Source of the DNA: Leptospira perdikensis
GTDB taxonomy: Bacteria > Spirochaetota > Leptospiria > Leptospirales > Leptospiraceae
Assembly: GCF_004769575.1 (NCBI RefSeq)
Contig: NZ_RQGA01000007.1
Span: 186,001 to 250,000 of the forward strand
Direction of reading: 5' to 3'
Length of the DNA stretch: 64,000 nt
Below the pieces are notes generated by a model. It ran no database searches. It was not told where the DNA came from and was given only the letters and a program-made list of their open reading frames with translations. Below, piece by piece: positions 24,451-36,206 of this stretch. How positions within the stretch are numbered: the stretch's first letter is position 1; each line of letters opens with the position of its first letter. The translations under genes and the position numbers were made by a program.

Positions 24451-25674
24451 CTAAAGTAAATTCTTCAAGCCTTTTCCTGCAACAATGAAAGTTCCAATGG
24501 TAGATCCAAATTGTGGAAGAAAAAAAACGAGAAAGATGTGGAGGACACGATTTTTCCAAAAACCAACAAATGATTCTGAATCTTCCGCAATATGTTCGAA
24601 ATCTTCTACTAGGGGCTTACGTAAATACGATTCGGAAAGAGCACTCACCCAACCTGCCTTAAAAATCGGAACAAAAGTTCCAATGGGAGCCGTAATGAAT
24701 GCAAGTAAAATAGAAATGGGATGGGCCCAAGCAATGAGAGCCCCGAGAGCCGCAAGACCACCTTTGATATAAATAAGTTTAGAAAAAAGATCCATACCAG
24801 CTTCTCCACCTTGGCTCCAAGTGGTATAACCGATAAGGCCTGCAAAAAAAGTTGGATATAGAATGATACTGATATTGTCCCACCATTTTCGTTTAGGAAC
24901 TTCATCTAACACAGACAAGTCGTTTTTTGTTTGGATGTTTCTTGCAATCCCTGCCAAATGACCTGCACCGACCACGGCCAAAACTTTTTTCGTCGACTTT
25001 CCTTCGGTAGCCTGGCGAATTTTTTCTGCTAGATACACATCTCTTTCATCAATGATCACATGTTTGACAGATTCATATTTTTTGGGAATTTGAGAAAAGA
25101 GATCTTTTAGGATATCATCCGATTTCATTTCTTCGATTTTATCATCCGATACATCTTCGCGAACAAGAAGGGAAGCAAGTAAAGCACTGAAAAGATACAT
25201 CTTAGAGAAAAAACCTACGTTCCCCCAAGACCTTTTTAGTGTGGTTTGGATTTCCCGATCTACAGCCATCACTGGTTTTTTCAGTGTTCGACCCATAGTG
25301 ATTGCTTTACGCATTTCATCACCAGGTTTGATATCCTTATTTCCGATTTTCTTTTGAAAAGAAGAAAGAATGAGACTAGATAGAAGTAACCACATCTTTC
25401 TTTCTTTAAATACTTTGAATATATCTAACTTTTTTAAGTAGTCGGGATCTTCTACCGACTTCATTCGAGACTCACATAACTCAACACAAATGACATCGGG
25501 TTTGAGTGTTCGGATCATTTTTTCGACTTCATCTACACTTTGTTTGGAAACATGGGCCGTTCCGAGAATGTGGACTTCCGTTTTTCCGATGGTTTGGAAG
25601 AGATAAGGTTCAATTGTTTTGAAACCTTTTTTGGTAGATTTTCTTGGGGGAGTAGTTTTTTTGATTGAACGCAT
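24451..25674 (-). CDS. TraB/PrgY/GumN family membrane protein
   Basis: 407 residues. The N-terminal soluble domain (about 25-235) has the TraB motifs HILGTAHVSKQS, VICVELCESR and VVGAGHLAGI; this Tiki-like fold holds a GxxH pair thought to be a metalloprotease centre. The C-terminal third (about 265-405) has four or five membrane helices. In enterococci PrgY shuts down pheromone signals; the bacterial role elsewhere is unknown. It is monocistronic and starts 60 bases from the divergent cheD. Confidence 0.88.
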   Translation of the reverse strand: MRSIKKTTPPRKSTKKGFKTIEPYLFQTIGKTEVHILGTAHVSKQSVDEVEKMIRTLKPDVICVELCESRMKSVEDPDYLKKLDIFKVFKERKMWLLLSSLILSSFQKKIGNKDIKPGDEMRKAITMGRTLKKPVMAVDREIQTTLKRSWGNVGFFSKMYLFSALLASLLVREDVSDDKIEEMKSDDILKDLFSQIPKKYESVKHVIIDERDVYLAEKIRQATEGKSTKKVLAVVGAGHLAGIARNIQTKNDLSVLDEVPKRKWWDNISIILYPTFFAGLIGYTTWSQGGEAGMDLFSKLIYIKGGLAALGALIAWAHPISILLAFITAPIGTFVPIFKAGWVSALSESYLRKPLVEDFEHIAEDSESFVGFWKNRVLHIFLVFFLPQFGSTIGTFIVAGKGLKNLL

Positions 25675-25734
25675 AAGGAAAGGTTACTATCTATAATACC
25701 TAAGTAACGGTTCCACTCTCTAGAAACAAGTAGA

Positions 25735-26238
25735 ATGTCTATAAAATCCAAAATCATCAATGTGGGAATTGCCGACATCAAGGTCGGAAAAGATACGGAT
25801 GTGCTTAGAACTACACTAGGTTCGTGCATAGGAATCGTTTTGTATGATCCTGAGCAGAAAGTAGGAGCCATTTCCCACATCATGCTTGCCAAAGATCCAA
25901 CGGGCAAGGACGCTTCCAAGTTTCCGCATAAGTACGGGGAAACTGCCCTACCCATCCTTATCGAAATGATGAAACAACAAGGATCCAACATTGGCCAATA
26001 CTCTTGTCGAATGTTCGGCGGAGCATCCATGTTTAAGGGAATCAATTCCCAGTTTTTACAAAACATTGGGGAACAGAACATAGCAATTGTCAAAAAATTT
26101 ATGGAAGAGAAAAAAATCCCTGTCATAGTGGAAGATGTGGCGGGGAACGAAGGAAGAACCATCAGTCTTTACTGTGACGACGGACGTGTTTTGCTAAAAA
26201 AAGCTGGTATGGAAAAATACCTTTATAAGGTGCGTTAG
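25735..26238 (+). CDS. cheD: Chemoreceptor glutamine deamidase CheD
   Basis: 167 residues. It deamidates glutamines in methyl-accepting chemotaxis proteins and interacts with CheC-type phosphatases in other bacteria. The catalytic Cys31 ([13 protein letters not shown]) and His48 (GAISHIML) are present, as is the KMFGGA-like segment ([10 protein letters not shown]). It opens an operon with an HDOD gene (6-base gap) and aroK (28-base gap). It belongs to the chemotaxis machinery of this motile spirochaete. Confidence 0.95.
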   Translation: MSIKSKIINVGIADIKVGKDTDVLRTTLGSCIGIVLYDPEQKVGAISHIMLAKDPTGKDASKFPHKYGETALPILIEMMKQQGSNIGQYSCRMFGGASMFKGINSQFLQNIGEQNIAIVKKFMEEKKIPVIVEDVAGNEGRTISLYCDDGRVLLKKAGMEKYLYKVR

Positions 26239-26244
26239 GCGACT

Positions 26245-27099
26245 ATGCTAAAATCAAAGGTTGATGAAGTATTACAAGACGTAAATAAACTACCTGCCAT
26301 TTCGTCGGTTGTATCAAAGGTATTGGAAAAACTCCAAAAACCAGATGTAAATATCGCTGACCTTGCACAGGAGATTTCGAAAGACCCGGCCATCACTGCA
26401 AACGTTATTAAACTTTCTAACTCTGCGTATTATAGGGCATCCAAACCAATCCGGACGGTTCAAGAAGCCCTGATGACTCTCGGAATCAAAACGGTAAAAG
26501 AAATTGTCCTTCTCACGGCAGCCAAAGGGATTTTGTCTCAAGACCTAAACAGTTACCAATTGGAAGCTGCACAACTTTGGACCTCTTCCTTACTTGTAGC
26601 CGAACTTTCTAGTAAAATTGTACAACACAAAAAACTCAAAATCGATAAGGATCTTGCCTTCACGTCTGGACTTCTTTGTAGTGTTGGTAAAATTGTTCTC
26701 GCTCAGTTCTTTAGTCCTGTCATGATGCAAATCAAAACCGATCTAAAAGACAACCAAGAACCCTTCTCAGTGTTAGAGAAAAAATATTTCGGATACACTC
26801 ATATGGAAGTGTCTGAAAATCTTTTAAAACGTTGGAATTTTCCACAAGAGTTAACTGACGTTGTGGCAAATTATTTAACGCCAGAAAATTCAAAAAGTAA
26901 TCCTCTCCTCACTTCTGTTGTCCATATTGCCAGTATCCTAATTGTGGTTTCTGGAATTGGAATTGATATCGGTGGGGAATCAGTTCCGATTTCACCATTT
27001 GCATTAAACCAAACAGGCGTTACAGAAGCAGATATCGAAACTTATTTTGTTCATATCCCTGATTTACAAGCCGGCCTAGCTGATTTGTTAAACGTTTAA
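26245..27099 (+). CDS. HDOD domain signalling protein
   Basis: 284 residues, a single HDOD (metal-dependent hydrolase-related output) domain: LPAISSVVSKVLEKLQ, EISKDPAITANVIKLSNSAYY, RTVQEALMTLGIKTVKEIVL. The HD metal-binding pair typical of HD-GYP enzymes is not seen, as expected for HDOD proteins, which act as signalling scaffolds. It lies between cheD and aroK, suggesting a motility or chemotaxis-linked role. Confidence 0.88.
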   Translation: MLKSKVDEVLQDVNKLPAISSVVSKVLEKLQKPDVNIADLAQEISKDPAITANVIKLSNSAYYRASKPIRTVQEALMTLGIKTVKEIVLLTAAKGILSQDLNSYQLEAAQLWTSSLLVAELSSKIVQHKKLKIDKDLAFTSGLLCSVGKIVLAQFFSPVMMQIKTDLKDNQEPFSVLEKKYFGYTHMEVSENLLKRWNFPQELTDVVANYLTPENSKSNPLLTSVVHIASILIVVSGIGIDIGGESVPISPFALNQTGVTEADIETYFVHIPDLQAGLADLLNV

Positions 27100-27127
27100 G
27101 TTATATTTTTTAAAGAAATTATTTTCA

Positions 27128-27664
27128 ATGAACATTATCTTTATTGGAGCAAGAGGGGCTGGCAAATCCAAAGTCTCTCGTTCCTTATCCAAACAAACAG
27201 AATTCCCCGTTGTTTCTACCGATTCCGTTGTCGTTTACGAAGCGGGTGGTGTGCCCATTCCTAAATTTGTAGAAAAGCACGGATGGAAAACTTTTCGTGA
27301 ATTAGAATATTCAATTTTACAAAAGCTACAAGGAGCCGATGGGATCATTTTGGATTGTGGTGGTGGCATTTTATTTGATTTGGACGAATTCGGGAACGAA
27401 GTCCCAAGCCAAAGGAAATTGGATTTACTCCGAAGTTTAGGAAGGATTGTGTATTTGGAACGTGGGATAGATGAACTCATCGAAAAGGTAAAAGGAGATT
27501 CTACGAGACCTGACCTTTCCAAAGAGGCCTCCTACCGTTCCATTTTAGAAAAAAGACTACCTATCTACCAAGAAGCCGCTCATTTTAAGTTAAACCTTTC
27601 TAAACTTTCCAAAGAAGAAGCCACTGAACGGATATTAGACTGGCTCGGAATCAAATCTAAATAA
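27128..27664 (+). CDS. aroK: Shikimate kinase
   Basis: 178 residues. It phosphorylates shikimate at the 3-hydroxyl in the chorismate pathway. P-loop G7-ARGAGKS14; shikimate-binding region STDSVV, where the first Asp of the usual DTD is Ser; FRELE (the Arg contacting shikimate) and DCGGGILFD (the GGG loop); adenine-side Arg in DSTRPDL. Length is normal. It follows the HDOD gene by 28 bases and is probably co-transcribed. The altered DxD motif is the only oddity. Confidence 0.88.
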   Translation: MNIIFIGARGAGKSKVSRSLSKQTEFPVVSTDSVVVYEAGGVPIPKFVEKHGWKTFRELEYSILQKLQGADGIILDCGGGILFDLDEFGNEVPSQRKLDLLRSLGRIVYLERGIDELIEKVKGDSTRPDLSKEASYRSILEKRLPIYQEAAHFKLNLSKLSKEEATERILDWLGIKSK

Positions 27665-27676
27665 AAAACGAAGTTT

Positions 27677-27702
27677 AACAAACCTTATACTCCGTTTGTT
27701 TT
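27677..27702 (+). terminator. Probable terminator after aroK
   Basis: AACAAAC (27677-27683) and GTTTGTT (27694-27700) form a 7-bp stem with a 10-base loop, followed by TT. It lies 13 bases past the aroK stop and also faces the convergent TPM-domain gene. Confidence 0.45.
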
Positions 27703-27776
27703 GCTCAAGTTACAAAAACCATCTAATAACAACTCCGGATTTTGACAGTTTTAATTCTGGGAAATTAAAAACCGAT

Positions 27777-28730
27777 TTACCAACTCCCACTGGAGCCGCC
27801 ACCTCCAAAACTCCCTCCTCCTCCGCTAAACCCACCACCGGAAGAACCTCCCGAAGAACTCCAACCTCCCCCAGAAGAACTGCCGGAGGAATAAGTTACT
27901 GAACCAGAAATTTTTTCAGACAAAGCCTTTACCCAAGAGATTTTATTTCTCGTTAGGCGGACAAATATAAACCCAACGATATAAATGAAATTACAAATCA
28001 CCCAACCATAAAATCCGTAAAAAATAGACGGGACCCACTGAAAAAAGATAAGCAAAAAGAAAAATACCCATATACTGTTATCTTCTTTATGAAAGGCTAA
28101 AATAGTTGCGAAAAGAAAAATGATCCCAACGAAGATAAGACCAATCAAATACAAATGCCAACCATCTTTGGCTCCAATTCCTCGAAAGGATCGGAACTGC
28201 TCCCATAAACTTGGCTCTTCTGGTGTAATACCTGTATCCAAGGTCGAAAGGATTTCGTTTAGCCCGGCAGTGATCCCTTTTTCATACTCTCCCGACTTAA
28301 AATACGGAATCATTGTATTTCGGATCAGACGATTGCAATAGGCATCGGTTAGGATCCCTTCCAGTCCATATCCCACTTCGATCCTTACTTTTCTGTCCTC
28401 AGTGGATAGTAGTATCAAGACACCATTGTCTTGATTCTTTTGTCCGAGCCTCCACTCTTCTGTAACTTTCAAACTATACTCTTCTAAAATATCACCTTCT
28501 AACGAACGTATAACGAGAATGGCAACTTGGTTGGAGGTTTTTTCTTCGTGTTCTTCTAAAACCTTTTCCCAAATTTCAGCATCAACATTGGTTATGGTTC
28601 CTACCTCCCAAGTGACTCGCCTTTCCAAAACAGGAATCTCTTTTGCAGAAATACCAAAGGGAATCAGATTTGCAAAAAAAAGAACGGAGATCCCGAAACG
28701 GAGATCTGAAAATATAAATTTCATCGCCAC
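27777..28730 (-). CDS. TPM-domain (YgcG-type) exported membrane protein
   Basis: 317 residues. Signal peptide (residues 3-30, RFGISVLFFANLIPFGISA), periplasmic TPM domain (about 45-175; VTWEVGTITNVD, NQDNGVLILLSTEDRKVRIEVG, GLEGILTD), two or three membrane helices (about 190-265) and a Gly/Ser-rich tail (SSGGGWSSSGG and similar). YgcG/TPM proteins are linked to envelope or photosystem repair in other organisms; the role here is unknown. GTG at 28730 or ATG at 28724 could be the start. Confidence 0.88.
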   Translation of the reverse strand: MAMKFIFSDLRFGISVLFFANLIPFGISAKEIPVLERRVTWEVGTITNVDAEIWEKVLEEHEEKTSNQVAILVIRSLEGDILEEYSLKVTEEWRLGQKNQDNGVLILLSTEDRKVRIEVGYGLEGILTDAYCNRLIRNTMIPYFKSGEYEKGITAGLNEILSTLDTGITPEEPSLWEQFRSFRGIGAKDGWHLYLIGLIFVGIIFLFATILAFHKEDNSIWVFFFLLIFFQWVPSIFYGFYGWVICNFIYIVGFIFVRLTRNKISWVKALSEKISGSVTYSSGSSSGGGWSSSGGSSGGGFSGGGGSFGGGGSSGSW

Positions 28731-28775
28731 AGGATAGTTGACAAATGAGAAAAATCAAAGAATTTTTCTCGAGCC

Positions 28776-29987
28776 GTGGAAACAACTTTTTTATCCGATT
28801 CTGTATTAGTAAAAGCAGGAACCTTCAGTGATTATCTGATGCTTTTTGGGATTGTTTTTTGGATATCTCTTTCCCTTTCTGGAATTTGGATTTGGAGACG
28901 AACACATATAGGTAAAATAGGAATCTTTTTTACCTTACTGATGTTTCTTCCCTTCAGTTTTATGTGTTATAAGTCATATCAAGATAAAGAGATATTCTCT
29001 TACAAATTAGTTATAGATAAAAATGAAAAAAAGGTCCGATTTGGAGATTCTGCACTAGAACCTGATATAGAATTTCCTTTTACAGAATTCATCTCTTACC
29101 AAATTAAATCGGAATCAGAATCAAAAAAAGATGGAAGGTTGTATTCTGATACAATTTACTTAAACCATATATCAGGATTGTTACTTCCCGTAGCCGTTGT
29201 TTCCGTTAGAAAGTATAACGATAGTAAAGAAAGTTTCAGCCGTTATACAAAACTCTCCAAAGAATTCAGAAAATTCTTCCGCATTTTTCCCTTACCCGTG
29301 GAAACAAGGACAGGAAAACCATTCAAAGAGCTTCTCGTCAAACCAAAGTTACCGAATGAAAAATCAGAACCCAACGTTGTGCTCAAAGGGGGAAAATTTG
29401 ATACTATGATTTCTCCAAAAGAACAAACACAACAGACAACTAACAATCCTCCTCAGTTCCCCATTCGATGGGATCACCACATCACAAACGCTAATTGGTA
29501 TTTTTCACTAAGTCTTCTTAGTATCGGGAATTTAGGTTTATTTCTTTTTGTTGTCACAATTCGAGAAAATGGGAATTCCAACTGGGTTTGGGGATTGGTT
29601 TTGCTTTTTGTGGGTTATCTTTCATTTGCAGCCCAATATCATTTTTGGATTCGTGAGAAACAAGGAACCCAATATAAAATTGAACCTGCCGAAAAGAGTT
29701 ATTTGTTCTCTTCCTTAAAGGGCGGAAAATCCACAGAAGAAAAAGTATGGATCAGAAACTCTGATAAAATGGGTTTTTTGGAGTTACCAGGAAAGACCCT
29801 CCACATCCAAAGCAAACTTGCTTACGAAAAAACAAAGGCTCTTGCGAGTTCTCTCGAAGACCCATCTTCTGATTTCGGAGATGCCTTAAAACTAACAAAA
29901 GAGGCCTACGAAGCCTCCGATTGGGAGCGCTGGGATTTAAGCGATCTTCCTATGGAAGTTGCAGTTCGCTTGTTTCTTGTACTCTAG
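28776..29987 (+). CDS. Four-helix integral membrane protein of unknown function
   Basis: 403 residues. Two helices near the N-terminus (about 20-40, 48-66), a soluble domain (70-230), two more helices (about 240-260, 272-290) and a C-terminal soluble domain. I see no catalytic motif or known domain. It starts with GTG (GTGGAAACA) only 45 bases from the divergent TPM gene, so the two may share a control region. Its stop is about 200 bases before gltB. Confidence 0.65.
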   Translation: METTFLSDSVLVKAGTFSDYLMLFGIVFWISLSLSGIWIWRRTHIGKIGIFFTLLMFLPFSFMCYKSYQDKEIFSYKLVIDKNEKKVRFGDSALEPDIEFPFTEFISYQIKSESESKKDGRLYSDTIYLNHISGLLLPVAVVSVRKYNDSKESFSRYTKLSKEFRKFFRIFPLPVETRTGKPFKELLVKPKLPNEKSEPNVVLKGGKFDTMISPKEQTQQTTNNPPQFPIRWDHHITNANWYFSLSLLSIGNLGLFLFVVTIRENGNSNWVWGLVLLFVGYLSFAAQYHFWIREKQGTQYKIEPAEKSYLFSSLKGGKSTEEKVWIRNSDKMGFLELPGKTLHIQSKLAYEKTKALASSLEDPSSDFGDALKLTKEAYEASDWERWDLSDLPMEVAVRLFLVL

Positions 29988-30183
29988 GTTTTTTTAGACG
30001 GAATACAGGCTTGTTCAATAAATAATCCAAATGATTGTTTATTATGCCGAATGTACTCGTAACGAACATTTTCTTATGTTTGATTTTGCCTAAAAATAAA
30101 TCATTTTGCTGAAAACAAAATAATTGGACAGTACACCCAAATTCAAAAACAAGGTACAGTAATTGCTTTAGTGTAGGGTACGT

Positions 30184-33100
30184 ATGTCAAAATCTAACCA
30201 ACCACCCATCCTTCCGCCACTCGGCCCACAGGCCCAAGGTATGTATGATCCTGCCATGGACAAAGATTCCTGTGGTGTTGGTTTTATCGCAAATTATAAA
30301 GGTAAACGGTCCCGCGACATCGTCGACAAGGGTATCCGCCTCATGTGCAATTTAGAACACAGGGGTGCCGAAGGGGCTGATCCAAAAACCGGGGACGGTG
30401 CAGGGATCATGATCAATATCCCTGATGCATTTTTTAGAAAGAACCTTCCCTTCACTTTACCAAAAGAAGGCGATTATGCCGTAGGATTTCTTTTCCTTCC
30501 ACAAAACACAGAAGTTCGCACGGCTGTGGAAAACGTAATCGAAAAAATCATCGTCGATGAAGGGGAAGAGTTTCTCGGATTCCGCGATGTTCCGGTGAAC
30601 AAAGAATATGCGGGCGTTGTTGCATCTAAAACGATTCCTGTTTTCAAACAAGTATTCATTGGTAAAAAATCCAAAAAATTAAAAACGTCTGATGACTTCG
30701 AAAGAAAACTATTCCTCATCCGTCGCCTCATCGATAGACGCATTCGTACAGAAATGAAACTGGATCGTTCCCAGTATTACGTACCTAGTTTTTCCTCACG
30801 AACAATTGTATACAAAGGGATGTTACTCGGTGATCAGGTTAAAAAATTCTACGAAGATTTAAAATCTCCAGATTTAACTTCTGCATTTTGTTTAACTCAT
30901 ACAAGATTTTCGACTAACACCTTTCCTACTTGGGATTTGGCTCACCCTTATCGCCAAATTGCTCACAACGGAGAGATCAACACACTTCGTGGGAACATGA
31001 ACTGGATGGCTGCTCGCCAAATGGTAATGCAATCTCCACTTTATGGTGATGAACTTCGTCGTATGCTTCCCATTGTCATGGAAGGCCAGTCGGATACGGC
31101 AACCTTTGATACTGTACTCGAGTTACTTGTTATGGGAGGAAGATCTCTCCCTCATTCTGTGATGATGATGATTCCAGAAGCTTGGTCAAAAAACAAAGCT
31201 ATGGATGCCGACAGACGCGCGTTCTACGAATACCATGCAACCTTTATGGAACCTTGGGATGGGCCGGCTGCCATTGCTTTTACTGATGGTAGAATCATTG
31301 GAGCCACTCTTGATCGTAACGGACTTCGTCCTGCTCGTTTTGTTGTTACAAAAGACGATGAAGTGATCATGTCTTCCGAAGCAGGGGTATTAAACCTTCC
31401 TCCAGAAGAAGTTTTAATCCAAGACCGCCTTCGCCCAGGCCGTATGCTTCTCATAGATATGGAGAAAGGCCAAATCCTAGACGATGAAGAAATTAAAAAA
31501 CAAATCGCTACCCAAAAACCGTATCGCAAATGGGTAGAAGACAATATGATTCGTCTCGGTTCTTTACCAGACCCTGAGAACGTAAAACAACCACAACACG
31601 AAACCATTTTGGAACGCCAAAGGGCCTTCGGTTATACACATGAAGATGTGTTTACCATCATCAAACCAATGGGAGTTTCTGGCGAAGAACCGATTGGCTC
31701 TATGGGTGTGGATTCCTCTCTTGCTGTCCTCAGTGAAAAACCACAACCCCTATTCCGTTACTTCAAACAAAACTTTGCACAAGTAACCAATCCACCGATT
31801 GATCCTATCCGTGAAGAACTTGTGATGGAACTCACAACTTATATTGGACCGGAAGGGAACCTTCTTTCGGAAGAGCCGGAACATGCTCATCGTTTGGAGT
31901 TGGAACACCCGATTCTTACAAACGAAGATTTTGAAAAAATCAAACAAATCAGCGAAGGTCATTTCAAAGCCAAAACTTTTGAAATCCTTTTTGATCCATC
32001 TAAAAAACATGATATGAGAAACTCTCTTGATCGTGTTTGTGCCGATGCTGCAAAAGCCGTCAGAGAACAAGGAGTGACTCTCATCATCCTTACCGACCAT
32101 GGTGTGGGTGAGAAAAAAGCTGCTATCCCATCACTACTTGCAGTAGCAGGACTTCACCACTATTTGATCCGTGAAGGTCTTCGTACTCGCGCAGGGATTG
32201 TATTAGAATCAGGAGAACCAAGAGAGGTAGCCCATTTTGCATTGTTATGCGGATATGGTGCCAACGCCATCAATCCATACCTTGCTTTTGAAACGATTGC
32301 CGATCTTTCACAACAAGGCCTACTTCCAGAAGTTCCTGAATACAAAGAAGCCAAAAAGAAATACATCAAATCCATTGGAAAAGGTTTGTTTAAAGTATTT
32401 TCAAAAATGGGGATCTCCACATTACAATCGTATTGTGGCGCTCAAATTTTTGAAGCCGTGGGACTTGATTCTGAGTTAGTGAATACTTATTTTGCGGGAA
32501 CTCAGTCAAGAATCGAAGGACTTTCTCTTGAGATGTTAGAAGAAGAAACCGTTCGTCGCCACAAAGCAGCTTACGATTCGACCTTTTTCCCAAACAACTT
32601 GGAGCCGGGCGGAGTACACTACTATCGCAAAAATGGCGATAGCCATCTTTATACTCCAATTACAGTTCATAAACTTCAAAAAGCGACACAAGACAACGAC
32701 TACAAAGTATTTAAAGAGTTCTCTAGTCTCATCGATAACCAAAACGAAAGGGCCATCACTCTAAGAAGTTTATTCCAACTCGATTATGAAGGATCTAAAG
32801 AGATCCCGATTGAAGAAGTTGAGTCTGTAAAATCAATTCTCAAACGTTTCCAAACAGGAGCCATGAGTCATGGGTCCATTTCTTGGGAAGCCCATACGAC
32901 ACTCGCTATTGCTATGAACCGAATTGGTGCTAAATCCAACACGGGAGAAGGTGGAGAAGATCCAGTAAGATTCAAAACTCTTCCGAATGGAGATAGTATG
33001 CGTTCGGCGATCAAACAGGTTGCCTCTGCGAGATTTGGTGTGACTATGGAATACCTCACCAATGCTGATGATATCCAAATCAAAATGGCACAGGGCGCAA

Positions 33101-34761
33101 AACCAGGAGAAGGTGGACAACTTCCAGGTCATAAAGTGGATAAATACATTGGGTGGCTTCGTTATTCCACACCAGGGGTGACATTGATTTCCCCTCCTCC
33201 ACACCATGATATTTATTCCATCGAAGATTTAAAACAGCTGATCTTTGACCTAAAGAACTCCAACCCAAGAGCACGAGTTTCCGTAAAATTAGTTTCTGAA
33301 TCTGGAGTAGGAACAGTGGCAGCTGGTGTGGCAAAAGCACATGCTGACCACATCCTCATTGCAGGACATGAAGGGGGAACGGGAGCTAGTCCTATCTCTT
33401 CGATTCACCATGCAGGAACACCTTGGGAACTCGGGCTTTCCGAAACCCACCAAACACTCGTTGCAAACGGACTTCGTGACCGTGTGTATCTGGCTGTGGA
33501 TGGAAAACTCCTCACTGGAAAAGATGTGGTTGTAGGAGCCCTACTTGGTGCGGAAGAATTTGGATTCTCTACTTCTGCACTCGTATCAGTGGGTTGTATC
33601 ATGATGCGTAAATGCCACTTGAATACTTGCCCTGTGGGTGTTGCGACTCAAGATGAATTCTTAAGAAGTAAATTTACCGGCAAACCAGAGTATGTTGTAA
33701 ACTTCATGACCTTTGTTGCAGAAGAAGTTCGTGAAATCATGGCAAAACTTGGATTTAGAACTTTCGAAGAAATGATTGGCCAAGTGGAAAAAATCAAATT
33801 CAAACGACCTCACCACCATTGGAAAGCTCGTGGACTTGATTTTACAAAAGTTCTACACAGACCAACTCCTGTATTCCCTACAGGACTATTCCGTGCAAAA
33901 GAACAGAACCACCATTTGGATGAACAAATTGACAACGAACTGATTCGTAAGTCCCTCCCTGCGATTGACCACAAACAACCGGTGAAAATTCAAACCTCCA
34001 TTGTGAACCTAAATCGTTCTGTGGGAACCATGCTCAGCCACGAAGTGACAAAAAAATATGGAGTGGATGGTCTTACCGAAGACACCATTGACATCGAATT
34101 TACCGGAACCGCAGGACAGTCGTTTGGTGCTTTTGTGACCAAAGGGATGACACTTCGCCTCATCGGGGAAGGAAATGACTACGTAGGGAAAGGATTATGT
34201 GGTGGAAAACTCATCTTCCAAACTCCTAAAAATGCTCCTTACAAAGCAGAAGAAAACATAGTCATCGGTAACACTTGTTTCATTGGTGCCACTAGTGGAA
34301 ATGCTTATGTCAACGGGATTGCAGGAGAAAGATTCTGTGTTCGTAACTCAGGTGCTCATGTAATCGTAGAAGGAACAGGAGACCATGGTTGTGAATACAT
34401 GACTGGTGGACGGGTCATCATCCTTGGAGACATTGGAAGAAACTTTGCCGCTGGTATGTCTGGTGGAATTGCATACCTTTGGGATCCAAAGAAAAACAAA
34501 GAATCACTCATCAACAAAGAGATGGTCGACTTAGATCCGTTAACTGATGCATCAGAAATTGCAGAAGTAAAAAAGATGGTAGAAGATCATAAAACTTATA
34601 CTGGTTCCAAAAGAGCAGAAGAAGTTCTGAAAGATTGGGACGTTGTTGTAAAACAAATGATCAAAGTGATTCCGAGAGATTATAAAAAAGCTTTAGAAAA
34701 AATGGCCGAAGAAACTACATCGGCAAAACCAAACAAAGAGGGGGTAACAGCTCGTGGGTAA
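30184..34761 (+). CDS. gltB: Glutamate synthase, large subunit
   Basis: 1525 residues, full length. With GltD it makes two glutamates from glutamine and 2-oxoglutarate. The N-terminal class II amidotransferase domain begins at Cys30 after a short propeptide ([12 protein letters not shown]). The central and FMN-binding domains carry [10 protein letters not shown] and [18 protein letters not shown]. The 3Fe-4S cysteines are in [19 protein letters not shown]. The C-terminal GxGxG beta-helix has repeated GG motifs ([10 protein letters not shown]). It overlaps gltD by 8 bases. The roughly 196-bp leader contains A/T-rich inverted repeats but no promoter I would stake on. Confidence 0.97.
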   Translation: MSKSNQPPILPPLGPQAQGMYDPAMDKDSCGVGFIANYKGKRSRDIVDKGIRLMCNLEHRGAEGADPKTGDGAGIMINIPDAFFRKNLPFTLPKEGDYAVGFLFLPQNTEVRTAVENVIEKIIVDEGEEFLGFRDVPVNKEYAGVVASKTIPVFKQVFIGKKSKKLKTSDDFERKLFLIRRLIDRRIRTEMKLDRSQYYVPSFSSRTIVYKGMLLGDQVKKFYEDLKSPDLTSAFCLTHTRFSTNTFPTWDLAHPYRQIAHNGEINTLRGNMNWMAARQMVMQSPLYGDELRRMLPIVMEGQSDTATFDTVLELLVMGGRSLPHSVMMMIPEAWSKNKAMDADRRAFYEYHATFMEPWDGPAAIAFTDGRIIGATLDRNGLRPARFVVTKDDEVIMSSEAGVLNLPPEEVLIQDRLRPGRMLLIDMEKGQILDDEEIKKQIATQKPYRKWVEDNMIRLGSLPDPENVKQPQHETILERQRAFGYTHEDVFTIIKPMGVSGEEPIGSMGVDSSLAVLSEKPQPLFRYFKQNFAQVTNPPIDPIREELVMELTTYIGPEGNLLSEEPEHAHRLELEHPILTNEDFEKIKQISEGHFKAKTFEILFDPSKKHDMRNSLDRVCADAAKAVREQGVTLIILTDHGVGEKKAAIPSLLAVAGLHHYLIREGLRTRAGIVLESGEPREVAHFALLCGYGANAINPYLAFETIADLSQQGLLPEVPEYKEAKKKYIKSIGKGLFKVFSKMGISTLQSYCGAQIFEAVGLDSELVNTYFAGTQSRIEGLSLEMLEEETVRRHKAAYDSTFFPNNLEPGGVHYYRKNGDSHLYTPITVHKLQKATQDNDYKVFKEFSSLIDNQNERAITLRSLFQLDYEGSKEIPIEEVESVKSILKRFQTGAMSHGSISWEAHTTLAIAMNRIGAKSNTGEGGEDPVRFKTLPNGDSMRSAIKQVASARFGVTMEYLTNADDIQIKMAQGAKPGEGGQLPGHKVDKYIGWLRYSTPGVTLISPPPHHDIYSIEDLKQLIFDLKNSNPRARVSVKLVSESGVGTVAAGVAKAHADHILIAGHEGGTGASPISSIHHAGTPWELGLSETHQTLVANGLRDRVYLAVDGKLLTGKDVVVGALLGAEEFGFSTSALVSVGCIMMRKCHLNTCPVGVATQDEFLRSKFTGKPEYVVNFMTFVAEEVREIMAKLGFRTFEEMIGQVEKIKFKRPHHHWKARGLDFTKVLHRPTPVFPTGLFRAKEQNHHLDEQIDNELIRKSLPAIDHKQPVKIQTSIVNLNRSVGTMLSHEVTKKYGVDGLTEDTIDIEFTGTAGQSFGAFVTKGMTLRLIGEGNDYVGKGLCGGKLIFQTPKNAPYKAEENIVIGNTCFIGATSGNAYVNGIAGERFCVRNSGAHVIVEGTGDHGCEYMTGGRVIILGDIGRNFAAGMSGGIAYLWDPKKNKESLINKEMVDLDPLTDASEIAEVKKMVEDHKTYTGSKRAEEVLKDWDVVVKQMIKVIPRDYKKALEKMAEETTSAKPNKEGVTARG

Positions 34762-36196
34762 ACCAACAGGATTTTTAGAATTTAAAAAAGAATACCTTCA
34801 GAAGATTGAACCAAAAGAAAGAGTTAAGAACTATAAAGAGTTCGAAAAACCTTTTTCTGAGACTGTTGCCAAAGACCAAGGTGCTCGTTGTATGGACTGT
34901 GGGATTCCTTTTTGCCACGGTGATACAGGTTGTCCTGTAGATAACCTCATACCAGAGTTTAATGACTTTGTATACCGAGGTCGTTGGAAAGAAGCTTGGG
35001 AAAATCTTTCCAAAACAAATAACTTTCCTGAATTTACAGGAAGGTTATGCCCTGCTCCTTGTGAGTCGGCTTGTACTTTAGGAATCATTGAACCACCGGT
35101 TTCGATCAAATCCATTGAAAGAACCATCATTGATCGTGCTTGGGAAGAAGGTTGGGTCATCCCACAACCTCCGACTTCCAAATCGGGGAAAAAAGTTGCC
35201 GTTGTTGGATCGGGACCGGCAGGTCTTGCCGCAGGACAACAGTTAGCTCGTGCTGGACATACTGTTACTATTTTCGAAAAAAATGATCGGATTGGTGGCC
35301 TACTTCGTTACGGAATTCCCGACTTCAAAATGGAAAAAAGACATATCGACCGCCGTATGAAACAAATGGAAGCGGAAGGTGTTACCTTTAAAACCAATGT
35401 CAACGTAGGTGTAGATATCACCGCTAAGCAACTATTAGCTGATTTTGATTCCGTTGTCCTTGCTTGTGGATCTGAAGTTCCAAGAGACTTACCCGTAGAA
35501 GGTAGAAAGAACAAAGGGGTTCACTTTGCTATGGACTTTTTGTCCAAAAACAACAAACATGTTGCTGGTGACGATATCGAAATCATAAACGCCAAAGACA
35601 AACATGTTATCGTAATTGGTGGTGGAGATACAGGTTCCGATTGTGTAGGAACTTCCAACCGCCAAGGTGCGAAGTCTGTGACTCAAATTGAACTTTTCCC
35701 AGAACCTCCGAAAGAAAGAGACTCCTCAACTCCTTGGCCACTCTACCCTAAGATGCTTCGCACGTCCACCTCACACGAGGAAGGTGTAAGTCGCAAATGG
35801 GCCGTCTCCACTATGGGTTTCAAATCCAATGATAAAGGGGAAGTCACCGCCATTTACGGATCGGAAGTGAAAGAAGAAAATGGAAAATTCAATCCAGTTC
35901 CTGGAACCGAATTTGAATGGCCGGCTGATTTAGTTTTTCTTGCGATGGGATTTGTAAACCCAATCAAAGAGGGACTCATCGCTGATTTGCAAAAAGAAGG
36001 ATTGGAACTAGACGGTCGTGGAAACGTGAAGGCCGATTTCGGAACAAAACAAGGATCATTCGCAACTTCTGTACCGAAAGTGTACGCTTGTGGTGACGTG
36101 AGACGGGGGCAATCCCTCATCGTTTGGGCGATTTCTGAAGGAAGGAAGTGTGCCGACCAAGTCCACCACTTCCTCATGCAAGACGTAGAGGTCTAA
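34754..36196 (+). CDS. gltD: Glutamate synthase, small subunit
   Basis: 480 residues. A flavoprotein that passes electrons from NAD(P)H to GltB. The N-terminal 4Fe-4S cysteines lie in [21 protein letters not shown] and [13 protein letters not shown]. The FAD Rossmann motif is [18 protein letters not shown] and the NAD(P) motif [13 protein letters not shown]; the C-terminus has [17 protein letters not shown]. It starts at GTG 34754 inside the end of gltB, giving coupled translation. Confidence 0.97.
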   Translation: MGKPTGFLEFKKEYLQKIEPKERVKNYKEFEKPFSETVAKDQGARCMDCGIPFCHGDTGCPVDNLIPEFNDFVYRGRWKEAWENLSKTNNFPEFTGRLCPAPCESACTLGIIEPPVSIKSIERTIIDRAWEEGWVIPQPPTSKSGKKVAVVGSGPAGLAAGQQLARAGHTVTIFEKNDRIGGLLRYGIPDFKMEKRHIDRRMKQMEAEGVTFKTNVNVGVDITAKQLLADFDSVVLACGSEVPRDLPVEGRKNKGVHFAMDFLSKNNKHVAGDDIEIINAKDKHVIVIGGGDTGSDCVGTSNRQGAKSVTQIELFPEPPKERDSSTPWPLYPKMLRTSTSHEEGVSRKWAVSTMGFKSNDKGEVTAIYGSEVKEENGKFNPVPGTEFEWPADLVFLAMGFVNPIKEGLIADLQKEGLELDGRGNVKADFGTKQGSFATSVPKVYACGDVRRGQSLIVWAISEGRKCADQVHHFLMQDVEV

Positions 36197-36206
36197 ACCC
36201 TCTACT

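Noticed and set aside
25533..26162. 209-codon minus-strand frame opposite cheD
   Set aside because: It covers the conserved cheD coding region on the opposite strand and has no protein-family features.
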